NCBI GenBank assembly: GCA_036398095.1
Contig: DASWHR010000040.1
Span: forward strand, 1 to 51,411
Reading direction: 5' to 3'
DNA length: 51,411 nucleotides
From: DASWHR01 sp036398095
GTDB lineage: Bacteria; Actinomycetota; AC-67
Shown piece by piece: positions 24,197 through 32,345 of the stretch; position 1 is the first letter of the stretch; the number at the start of each line of letters is the position of its first letter. Made by a program: the position numbers and the translations under genes. The notes under the pieces were generated by a model. It saw only the letters and a list, made by a program, of their open reading frames with translations, was not told the DNA's origin and did no database searches.

Positions 24197-27100
24197 GTGC
24201 ATCGGATGAGATCCCTACAGACTTCCTCGGTTTTCCGCGCTTCGCGGCGCGCCGCCGTGCTCACGAGTCTGGTTGCTTTGCTCCTTCCGATTGGGAACAT
24301 GCTTCCCGCAAGCGCGGCGTCCTCCGATCCGATCCTTCGACCGTCCGAACCGGTTCCCGGGTCCTACATCGTCACGTTCAAAGACATCGAGCCGAGCGGT
24401 GTGGGAAGCGCCGCGCTGGACCTGGCGACCCGCTTCGGCGGAGTCTTGGGTCACGTCTATACCGGCGCGATCCGCGGCTTTTCGATCCGGACGAGCGAGC
24501 AAGCCGCGCGGTCGATCGCGGCTCTTCCTGCGGTCGAACGCGTCGAGCAGGACGGCGTCGTCCGCGCCGTCGCCACCCAGACCTCGCCGCCGTGGGGCCT
24601 GGACCGGATCGACCAGCGAGACTTGCCGCTGAACAACGCCTACACCTACACCGCGACCGGGTCCGGCGTGCGCGCCTACATCATCGACACCGGGATCCGC
24701 GCGACGCACAACGACTTCGGCGGGCGCGCCTCCATCGGGACCGACACCATCGGCGATGGCCGGAACGGCTCGGACTGCAACGGTCACGGCACCCACGTCG
24801 CCGGCACGACCGGCGGAACCGCCTACGGCGTCGCCAAGCAAGTCAGCCTTGTCGCGGTGCGCGTCCTGGACTGCGGCGGTTCGGGCACGTTCGCGGGGGT
24901 GATCGCCGGCGTGGACTGGGTCACCAACAACCGTATCCTCCCCGCCGTCGCGAACATGAGCCTCGCCGGCGGCGCCAGCACGACGCTGGACAATGCGGTG
25001 CGCAACTCGATCGCGGCCGGCGTGGTCTACGCCGTCGCCGCCAGCAACGACGCCGACAACGCGTGCTTCTACTCGCCCGCCCGCACGCCCGAGGCCATCA
25101 CCGTCGGGGCGACCAACTCCTCCGACACGCGGGCGTCGTTTTCGAACTTCGGAACCTGTGTGGATCTGTTCGCGCCGGGCGTGTCGATCACGTCGGCGTG
25201 GCACACCTCGAACACCGCCACGGCTACGATCAGCGGGACGTCGATGGCGTCGCCGCACGTCGCCGGCGCGGTCGCCCTGCTGCTGCAAGGGAGCCCGGGC
25301 GCGTCGCCGGCCACGATCGCCGCGGCGCTGCTCGGCGCAGCCACGCCGGGCAAGGTCATCGATCCGGGGCCGGGCTCTCCCAACCTGCTGCTGTTCGCGG
25401 GAGCCGGCGCCGCCGTCACGGCCGCTCCGGCGTCGCTGTCGTTCGGCTCGGTCGGGACGGGAACCACCAGTGCGCCGCTCACGGTGACGGTCACGAACGG
25501 GACGACGGATCCGGTGACGTTCGGCGCGGCCGGCATCACGGGCACGCATGCCGGCGACTTCGCGCTTTCGACCGATACCTGCTCCGGCGGGGTCGTCGCT
25601 GCCGGCGGCACCTGCGCGGCGTCGGTGGTTTTCACGCCGGCCGCGGGCGGTGGGCGCAGCGCCGCGCTGAGCCTTCCCCACGACGCGACCGGATCGCCGC
25701 TGTCGATTCCGCTCTCCGGGAGCGGCGTCGCGCCGCAACCCGGCCGCACGCTTTCGGTGACGAGCCTCGCGCTCGGCTCGGTCAAGACCGGCGCGCAGAC
25801 GCTGTCGAAGGCCGTCACCGTCACCAGCTCCGGCACCGCCCCGCTGACGATCGGGACGCTCACGCTGGGCGGGACGGCGCCGAGCCACTTCCTGATCGCG
25901 AGCGACGAATGCTCCGGCGCCTCGCTCGCGCCCGGCTTGACGTGCCGCGTGACGATGCGGGCCGCTCCGACGACCTTCGGATCGAAGTCGGCGAGCCTTT
26001 CCATTCCCACGAATGCAGGCGGCGCAAGCGTTTCGCTGAGCACCAGCGGAATCTCGACGGTCTATTCCGTTTCGCCGATGCCGGTGTCGCTCGGGACCCA
26101 GGCGGTGGGCGCGGCGGTGGGCGCGGCGTCGTCGCAGACGATCCGGCTCACCAACGTTGCGTCGTCGTCGCTGTCGGTCACGAACGTGTCGATCGGCGGG
26201 CTGGATCCGGCGCATTTCGCGTTGACGGCCAACGCGTGCTCGGGGCGGTCGTTGCCGCGAACCGCGTTCTGCGAAATCGAGATCACGTTCGCGCCGACCT
26301 CGGGCGGGTTCAAAGATTCGGGCGCGGTCTTCGCAACCAACCGGGGGCAGATCGGAGCGCCGGCGGCAGGCATCGGAACGACCGATCCCGAGCCGCAGGC
26401 CGGCTTGTCGTCGTCGTCGCTGACATTCGGCTCGACGCCGCCGGGGAGCACGGCCGACACGCAGACCCTGACGGTGACAAACACGGGCACTGCGAACCTC
26501 GTGGTCGGCACGGTCACGATCGGCGGTTCGGCGGAGTTCGGCAAGCCGTCGGACACGTGCTCGGGCGCGACCGTCGCTCCGGCCGCGACCTGCGCGGTCG
26601 GCGTGAACTTCTCGCCGGTGACCGAAGGAACCAAGAACGCGACGCTTTCGATTCCGAGCAATGCCGCCGGATCGCCGCACGCGGTGGCGCTGAGCGGCGT
26701 GTCGGCCGCGCCGGCGCCGGCCGTGGGACTGTCGACATCCGCGCTGTCGTTCGGGTCGGTCGCGCCGGGATCGACGGCGCCGACGCAGACCTTGACGGTG
26801 ACGAACACCGGGACCGCGAACCTTGTCGTCGGATCGGTCACGCTCGGCGGATCGAACGCGGCCGAGTTCGGCAAGCCGTCGGACACGTGCTCGGGCGCGA
26901 CGGTCGCTCCGGCCGCGACGTGCACCGTGGGCGTGAACTTCGCGCCGGTCACGACCGGCGCCAAGACGGCGGCCGTGTCGATTCCCAGCAACGCGGCCGG
27001 ATCGCCGCATGCGGTTGCGCTGAGCGGAACGGGTGCGGAGCCGACCTCGCCGGCCGTGTCCCTGTCCCCTTCGTCGCTCGCCTTCGGCACGACATTCTTG

Positions 27101-27373
27101 GGATGGCCGGTCGCGGCGAAGACCGTGACGGTGACGAATTCGGGTGACGGGACGCTTACGGTCGGTGCGGTCACGATCGTCGGACCGAACGCGTCGGAGT
27201 TCCAGGTTTCGTCGAACACGTGCACGGGCGCAAGCGTCGCGCCGGGTGCGTCGTGCTCGATCGGGGTCCGGCTTGCCGTCACGTCGCGAGGGGCGAAGTC
27301 CGCGACGCTGATGATCGCGAGCAACGCCGCGACATCGCCCGATTCCGTCCCGATGAGCGCCAACGTCTTCTGA
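24197..27373 (+). CDS. Secreted subtilase (S8, proteinase K-like) with choice-of-anchor D repeats
   Basis: A 1058-residue exported serine protease. The GTG at 24197 is preferred because AGGGGG lies 7 bases upstream; an ATG at 24206 is an alternative. A signal peptide ends near residue 42, an I9-type propeptide spans ~53-125 (GSYIVTFKD), and the catalytic domain ~130-400 carries Asp164 (YIIDTGIRATH), His197 (CNGHGTHVAGT) and Ser349 (SGTSMASPHVAG), as in proteinase K-type subtilases. Residues ~405-1058 are about six immunoglobulin-like ASH/choice-of-anchor D repeats (SLSFGSVGTGTTSAPLTVTV pattern, FxKPSDTCSGATVAPAATC). It lacks the WNxSxNxRVxW tail of its neighbours. It could process surface proteins or the sensor-sigma factor, but nothing in the sequence proves that. 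Confidence 0.9.
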   Translation: MHRMRSLQTSSVFRASRRAAVLTSLVALLLPIGNMLPASAASSDPILRPSEPVPGSYIVTFKDIEPSGVGSAALDLATRFGGVLGHVYTGAIRGFSIRTSEQAARSIAALPAVERVEQDGVVRAVATQTSPPWGLDRIDQRDLPLNNAYTYTATGSGVRAYIIDTGIRATHNDFGGRASIGTDTIGDGRNGSDCNGHGTHVAGTTGGTAYGVAKQVSLVAVRVLDCGGSGTFAGVIAGVDWVTNNRILPAVANMSLAGGASTTLDNAVRNSIAAGVVYAVAASNDADNACFYSPARTPEAITVGATNSSDTRASFSNFGTCVDLFAPGVSITSAWHTSNTATATISGTSMASPHVAGAVALLLQGSPGASPATIAAALLGAATPGKVIDPGPGSPNLLLFAGAGAAVTAAPASLSFGSVGTGTTSAPLTVTVTNGTTDPVTFGAAGITGTHAGDFALSTDTCSGGVVAAGGTCAASVVFTPAAGGGRSAALSLPHDATGSPLSIPLSGSGVAPQPGRTLSVTSLALGSVKTGAQTLSKAVTVTSSGTAPLTIGTLTLGGTAPSHFLIASDECSGASLAPGLTCRVTMRAAPTTFGSKSASLSIPTNAGGASVSLSTSGISTVYSVSPMPVSLGTQAVGAAVGAASSQTIRLTNVASSSLSVTNVSIGGLDPAHFALTANACSGRSLPRTAFCEIEITFAPTSGGFKDSGAVFATNRGQIGAPAAGIGTTDPEPQAGLSSSSLTFGSTPPGSTADTQTLTVTNTGTANLVVGTVTIGGSAEFGKPSDTCSGATVAPAATCAVGVNFSPVTEGTKNATLSIPSNAAGSPHAVALSGVSAAPAPAVGLSTSALSFGSVAPGSTAPTQTLTVTNTGTANLVVGSVTLGGSNAAEFGKPSDTCSGATVAPAATCTVGVNFAPVTTGAKTAAVSIPSNAAGSPHAVALSGTGAEPTSPAVSLSPSSLAFGTTFLGWPVAAKTVTVTNSGDGTLTVGAVTIVGPNASEFQVSSNTCTGASVAPGASCSIGVRLAVTSRGAKSATLMIASNAATSPDSVPMSANVF
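26404..27033 (+). repeat. Recently duplicated ASH-type repeat in the subtilase gene
   Basis: Two adjacent ~110-codon units are nearly identical in DNA. A block beginning GAGTTCGGCAAGCC at 26534 recurs at 26864, 330 bases on, with about 38 identical bases followed by further identity broken by single C/G changes. The second unit has three extra residues (SNA) before the block. This points to recent duplication or gene conversion. Confidence 0.75.
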
Positions 27374-27442
27374 GCCCGAAGGTTGCTTGCCTGCCTCGGA
27401 ATCCCGAATCTCGCTGTTGCGAGTGATAGCATCTGACGGTTG

Positions 27443-30385
27443 ATGTTCCGAATGTTTTTCCGTGAATCCCGCCGCCGCGGAATCCTGCCGGCCGTCGCGC
27501 TGATCGCGACCGCCATCCTTGCGCCGCTTCAAAGCAGCGCCGCCGGCGAGACGCTTCCCGCCGACGGCTACGTCGGCGTTGACGGTCACGGCTACGGCCA
27601 CGGCCGCGGGATGGGGCAATACGGCGCAAAGGGTTTGGCGGATCAAGGCAAGAGCTGGAGCGAGATCGTCGCGCACTACTATCGCAACACCGCGATCGCA
27701 ACCCGCGCGCCCGAAACGATCCGCGTGCTCGTCGAGGATTCGCCCGATGTGTTGATGACCGCGAAGTCGCCGATGAGCGTCTGGTGGTCGGGAGGCGCGA
27801 AAATCGCCGACTCGTCCGCGTCGGAGCCGTTCCTGCGCGCGGCCGCGAGTGGCTCGCAGGTCGTGGTGCAGAAATCCGCGTCGCGGTCGGGCCCGTGGAC
27901 GACGATCGCCAGCGGCGGCGGCCCCGCCGAATTCCGTCCCGGCAGCGAACCACTGGGACTTGTCTGGGCCAGCGGTGCGGTCACCTACTACCGGGGGCAG
28001 ATGGAGGCGCGACTTCCCGGCGGATCCGACTCGATGTTGGCGATCAACGAACTCGGCATGGAGGCATACCTGTACGGCGTCGTGCCGCGCGAGGTTCCGG
28101 CGACGTGGCCGGCCGAAGCGGTCCGCGCGCAATCGGTCGCCGCGCGCACGTATGCGGCCTCGAAGAAGGATTCGGCTCGCGCCGGCAACAAGCTCTACGA
28201 CATCTGCTCCACCACGTCGTGTCAGGTCTACAGCGGCTTCGCGACCGCGGCGACGCCGTCGGAGACCCCGCGCGCGCTGGAGCATTCGGCGTCGAACGCG
28301 GCGGTGGAAGCCACGGCCGGGAAGGTGATCGTCTACGGCGGCAAGCCGATCCTGGCCGAATATTCGTCCTCGACCGGCGGCTACACCACGACCGGGTCGC
28401 AGCCCTACCAGCAGGCGGTGCCGGATCCGACCGATAGCGTCTCGCCGTATCACACCTGGAACACGCGCCTGGCCGTTCCGTCGATCCAGACTGCATGGCC
28501 GTCGATCGGATCGCTGACCGGCATCCGAGTGACGAAGCGGAACGGGTACGGCGACTGGGGCGGCCGGGTCACCGAGATGGTGATCACCGGCACCGGCGGA
28601 AGCGTCACGATCTCCGGTGGGACGTTCCGATCGAAGATGGGACTGCGCAGCGACTGGTTCAACGTCCGCACCTACGCCGCGCAATTGATCAACCACAGCG
28701 CGTCGGTGTCGGCGCCGGCCGGCTCGACGATTCCGGTCGCGGTCTATCTGAAGAACATCGGAAACCACGAGTGGCGCGTCAACTCCAGCGAGCGACTGGC
28801 AATCCCGTCGGGGGAGGGCAGCCGTTTCGCCGGCCCCGAATGGATCACGCCGACCAAACCCGTTCGGATCACCAAGAACGTGCCTCGTCCCACCGCGACC
28901 ACGGTCGGTCCCGGCGAAGTCGCCGAGTTCCGCTTCGTGCTGCACGCCGAAAACGTCGCGCCGGGCACCTACACCGAGACGCTGCGGCCGCTCGTCGAAG
29001 GGCTCACCTGGATGAACGACGTCGGCATCACGATCACGATCGAGGTGTTGTCGGGCTGGCGCGAGGACATCGGCAACATGCTGACGAACGGCTCGTTCGA
29101 GCACGGCTGGTCCACCTGGACCGGCTACGGACCGATCGGCAACGCCGACGGGCCGGCAACCGGATCGGTGCGCGACGGGACTCGCTCGATGCACCTGGCC
29201 GGTGGCGGCCGCAAGGGGATCATGCAGACGATGTCGATGGCCGGCGGGCCGGGCAGGCGCATCGTGATCGGCGGCTGGGCGCGGACGGTGGCGACCAACA
29301 CGCGCGGCGGCCCGATCCTTTTGAACCTGGCGCTGCGCAACGCGGACGGCTCGACGACGTGGAACGCGATCGAGTTCGCGCGCGGCGAACACGAATGGCA
29401 ATACGTCGAGCGCGTCGTGCAGGCGCCCAAGGTGTTCACTCGCGCCGAGTTCTACGGCGTCTTCTACGATCAGACCGGCCACGTGTACTTCGACGGGTTG
29501 CGCGCCTTCGACACCTCGCTGGCCAATCCGTCCTTCGACATCGGCACGGCCTCCTGGACCGGATCCGGGCTCGGGGCCGGCGACGGACCGAGCACGGCGA
29601 TCTTCGTGGACGGATTGCGTTCGATGCATTTCGCCGGCGGCACCAAGAGCCTGTCGCAGCGCGTTCCGGTTACGGGAGCGCCCGGCCGCATGTTCCGGAT
29701 CGGCGGCTGGACCAAGGCCGACAACGCGTCGGCCGAGGGGTTCACCGCGATCACAGTCGCGTTCAACAACTACGACGGCACACGAAGCGTCGCCACGACG
29801 GCCGCGACTCCCGGCTCGCACGAATGGGAGTACGCCGAAAACCACGTCGCCGCCGTCAAGAGCTTCCGCAGCATCGACGTGATCGTGGCGGTGTCGGCGC
29901 AGACCGGCAGCATTTACTTCGACGGGCTGCGCCTGCGCGAGAACCGAATTCCGAACGGATCGTTCGACACCGGGCAGGCGCCGTGGGAGACGACGGGGAC
30001 GTGGGTGGACGCGACCGACGCGCTGGCGACGACGACGGTCCGCGACGCGACCACGGCGCTCAAGCTGGGCGCCGGCGGCCGCAAGGGGCTGAAGGTGAGC
30101 CTGAATTCGGGTGGGTCCGCCGGAGTGCAAATTTTGGTTTCGGGATGGAACAAGACCGCGACGGACAATCCGTCGCCGGTGTGGCTTTCGATCGGGTTCC
30201 GCAACCGCGACGGCTCCACGACGTGGCGTAACTCGTATTTCCCGACCACGGCGCACGACTGGGTTCATCAAGAGATGCTCGTCAGGGCCGACAAGGCCTA
30301 CGATCGCATCGACGTCTACGCGATGGCCCAGAACCCGACCGGGGACGTCCTCTTCGACGGCATCACGCTCTGGGCTCTGTTCTAG
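27443..30385 (+). CDS. Secreted SpoIID/LytB-domain protein with NBR1-like and carbohydrate-binding-like modules
   Basis: A 980-residue exported protein. A signal peptide ends near residue 35 and is followed by GVDGHGYGHGRGMGQYGAKG (~46-64). A SpoIID/LytB domain has the signature NELGMEAYLYGVVPREVPATW (~202-222), where Glu217 aligns with the catalytic Glu of SpoIID lytic transglycosylases, and AEAVRAQSVAARTYA. SpoIID acts on denuded peptidoglycan in sporulating Firmicutes; versions in Actinomycetota are of uncertain role. Residues ~395-535 resemble an NBR1-type Ig domain (VYLKNIGNHEWRVN). Three ~140-residue CBM4/9-like modules follow, each opening (N)GSFE/D..W and closing YFDGLRL-like. A glycan-remodelling role at the envelope is likely. 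ATG 27443 is chosen over an adjacent TTG. Confidence 0.88.
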   Translation: MFRMFFRESRRRGILPAVALIATAILAPLQSSAAGETLPADGYVGVDGHGYGHGRGMGQYGAKGLADQGKSWSEIVAHYYRNTAIATRAPETIRVLVEDSPDVLMTAKSPMSVWWSGGAKIADSSASEPFLRAAASGSQVVVQKSASRSGPWTTIASGGGPAEFRPGSEPLGLVWASGAVTYYRGQMEARLPGGSDSMLAINELGMEAYLYGVVPREVPATWPAEAVRAQSVAARTYAASKKDSARAGNKLYDICSTTSCQVYSGFATAATPSETPRALEHSASNAAVEATAGKVIVYGGKPILAEYSSSTGGYTTTGSQPYQQAVPDPTDSVSPYHTWNTRLAVPSIQTAWPSIGSLTGIRVTKRNGYGDWGGRVTEMVITGTGGSVTISGGTFRSKMGLRSDWFNVRTYAAQLINHSASVSAPAGSTIPVAVYLKNIGNHEWRVNSSERLAIPSGEGSRFAGPEWITPTKPVRITKNVPRPTATTVGPGEVAEFRFVLHAENVAPGTYTETLRPLVEGLTWMNDVGITITIEVLSGWREDIGNMLTNGSFEHGWSTWTGYGPIGNADGPATGSVRDGTRSMHLAGGGRKGIMQTMSMAGGPGRRIVIGGWARTVATNTRGGPILLNLALRNADGSTTWNAIEFARGEHEWQYVERVVQAPKVFTRAEFYGVFYDQTGHVYFDGLRAFDTSLANPSFDIGTASWTGSGLGAGDGPSTAIFVDGLRSMHFAGGTKSLSQRVPVTGAPGRMFRIGGWTKADNASAEGFTAITVAFNNYDGTRSVATTAATPGSHEWEYAENHVAAVKSFRSIDVIVAVSAQTGSIYFDGLRLRENRIPNGSFDTGQAPWETTGTWVDATDALATTTVRDATTALKLGAGGRKGLKVSLNSGGSAGVQILVSGWNKTATDNPSPVWLSIGFRNRDGSTTWRNSYFPTTAHDWVHQEMLVRADKAYDRIDVYAMAQNPTGDVLFDGITLWALF

Positions 30386-30503
30386 AGCGGGCCACGAAAA
30401 CACGCTCTCCGCTCCCGTCGATTTTCCCACTCTGGCCGTTCGGCCGCCGATTCCCGACAATAGGGCGGTTTGGCGGCGGATCGAGATCGGGGGGAAGGTT
30501 CGA

Positions 30504-32243
30504 ATGCGACGGCTCATCTGTGGTGCTCTGGCCGGATTGATGGTGGCGGCGATCGCGCCGGCCGCGTCGGCGGCGCAGGCGCTTGCGGTGACGATCGAGC
30601 TGTCGCCGATCGTGGACACGAAAGAGGTCGGCTCGATGCTGACCGCATCAGTCGCGGTCCGCGACGCGGCGAGCGATCCGATCGCGGCGGCAACGGTCAT
30701 CGTGCGCGTGGCGGCCGGCGGCCACAGCGGGGAAGACCTTGATGGGATCGGCGTCACGCCGCCGGGCGTGGTCGGCTCGTGCGACACCGACGCCGCCGGT
30801 CGCTGCGAACGCTCCTACCGCGGCACCGTCGTGACGCAGGATGCGTTGCAGGCCTTCGTCGACGCCAACGGCAACGCCGTGCTCGACCCGAGTGAGATTC
30901 AGATCACCGTGCCGATTCACTGGGTCGCAGTCGGCGAAGGCACGCAGACGGTCCGGCTGGACATGCAAGGCTGCGACGCGGACGTGTCGGCACCGATCGT
31001 CGAAACCGGCTGGACCGAGACGGCAACCGCCGACACCGTCGGCCCGGCGCGGCCGGTCGCGCTGTGCGCCGCCCGGTTCGACAACGCCGACGCGCTCAGC
31101 CCCGGACCGGTCCACTTCTCCATCGTTCGCGGTCCCGGCCATTTCACCGACGTGACCGGACTGCAGGATCTCGGCAGCGTCTTCACGGCCGACGTGTCTG
31201 GCGCCTACGTGTTCGCATACCTGACATCGATCCAGACGGGAACGACGGTCGTGCGGGCGACGGCGGAAGGCGCGCAGACGCTCGGCAGCAAGCCGTGGAG
31301 CGCGGCGCGTGCGCGCGGCGTGTCGCTCGCAGTGCCGCCGGCCGGCGCGAGCGGCAATACCGTCGAGGCCGTTGCAACCGTTCGCGATCGATACGGCAAC
31401 CCCGTTCCGGGCGTGGACGTCGGCCTGCTTGAAGCCGGATCCGGCCGGTTCCTGAACGAGTCGTCGTCGATGACCGTCACCACCGGCGACTCCGGCGAAG
31501 CGCGCGCCGGAGTCTCTTCCAACGCCGGCGAGACCGGAACCCAGACGATCACCGCAGTGCTGTCCTCGCTCACGACCGACTGTGGGCTGGGGGAAGGCGT
31601 TCCCGATCCCGCGGCTCCGGCCGGTGTGTGCATCGCGACGGCCGCGATCGAGTGGGGATTCGGCGCGCAGACCTTGACGCTTCGAGCCGCGCCGTCGGCG
31701 GCGGTGTGGGGAACGGCGTTTACCGTCACCGCCACGTTGACGTCGGGCGGCCTTCCGGTCGCCGGCCGCGTCGTCACCATCGCGCGACAGGCGTGGACGG
31801 CCTCGCCCGGGTCGGCGTTCGTTTCGCCGGCCAGCGGCGTGACCGACGCGCAGGGCCGCCTGACGATCGTGGATCGACCCTCGGCGAACGCGCGATACCG
31901 CGCGAGCGTTGCCGGCAATCCGCCGGCCGAGGCGGTCGTGACGGGTCTTGCGGTGCGGCCGGGCGTGCTTTTCAACGCCTCCGCCGAGCGCGTCCCGGCG
32001 GGCGCCGCCGCTTCGCTCACCGGACGCGTCCTGCCGGCGCACCCGGGAAGCCGGGTCGCGTTGCAGCAGCTCACCGGATCGGGCTGGAAGACGGTTGCGT
32101 CGGCGGTGCTGGACGCCACCTCGTCGTACCGGCTGACGGTGCGTCGCGGATCGCCGGCGTCGCTGCTGTACCGGGTCGCGATCGGCAGCGATGCCGACCA
32201 CGCCTGGAACGTGAGCATCAACCGGCGCGTCACCTGGTTTTGA
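30504..32243 (+). CDS. Secreted invasin-type Ig protein with shared C-terminal Ig-like pair
   Basis: A 579-residue secreted protein. The ATG at 30504 follows GGGGGAAGG by five bases. The signal peptide is MRRLICGALAGLMVAAIAPA, cleaved near ASAAQA. The body has Ig-like domains: an N-terminal one with DLDGIGVTPPGVVGSCDTDAAG, and a Big_1 (invasin-like) domain with VRDRYGNPVPGVDVGLLEAG. The shared tail (bases 31674-32243) contains AVWGTAFTVTA, YRASVAG, VLPAHPGSRVALQQL and the ending DHAWNVSINRRVTWF. It is a tandem paralogue of the next gene, with the same domain order and Cys pattern. No enzymatic motif is visible; a structural or adhesive role is likely. Confidence 0.87.
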   Translation: MRRLICGALAGLMVAAIAPAASAAQALAVTIELSPIVDTKEVGSMLTASVAVRDAASDPIAAATVIVRVAAGGHSGEDLDGIGVTPPGVVGSCDTDAAGRCERSYRGTVVTQDALQAFVDANGNAVLDPSEIQITVPIHWVAVGEGTQTVRLDMQGCDADVSAPIVETGWTETATADTVGPARPVALCAARFDNADALSPGPVHFSIVRGPGHFTDVTGLQDLGSVFTADVSGAYVFAYLTSIQTGTTVVRATAEGAQTLGSKPWSAARARGVSLAVPPAGASGNTVEAVATVRDRYGNPVPGVDVGLLEAGSGRFLNESSSMTVTTGDSGEARAGVSSNAGETGTQTITAVLSSLTTDCGLGEGVPDPAAPAGVCIATAAIEWGFGAQTLTLRAAPSAAVWGTAFTVTATLTSGGLPVAGRVVTIARQAWTASPGSAFVSPASGVTDAQGRLTIVDRPSANARYRASVAGNPPAEAVVTGLAVRPGVLFNASAERVPAGAAASLTGRVLPAHPGSRVALQQLTGSGWKTVASAVLDATSSYRLTVRRGSPASLLYRVAIGSDADHAWNVSINRRVTWF

Positions 32244-32294
32244 TCTCCTCGGCGTTCGCTGCGTTGGCAGGGCCTTCGTCGTAGGATCGAACCG

Positions 32295-32345
32295 ATGCAT
32301 TTTCGGCCTGTTCTGGGGGGTGAAGGCTTGTGCGTCGCCGTGTGA
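32295..32345 (+). CDS. Possible 16-residue leader peptide overlapping the next start
   Basis: An ATG seven bases after TAGGAT (32282-32287) opens a 16-codon frame (MHFRPVLGGEGLCVAV) that ends at a TGA inside the first codons of the following gene. The layout resembles a leaderless upstream frame that could couple translation. It may equally be chance. Confidence 0.25.
   Translation: MHFRPVLGGEGLCVAV

Noticed and set aside
24215..30787. A 2190-codon open frame on the minus strand, opposite the subtilase and SpoIID genes
   Set aside because: It is antisense to well-supported exported proteins. Its translation is Arg-rich with no domain, and such long shadows are expected in GC-rich DNA.
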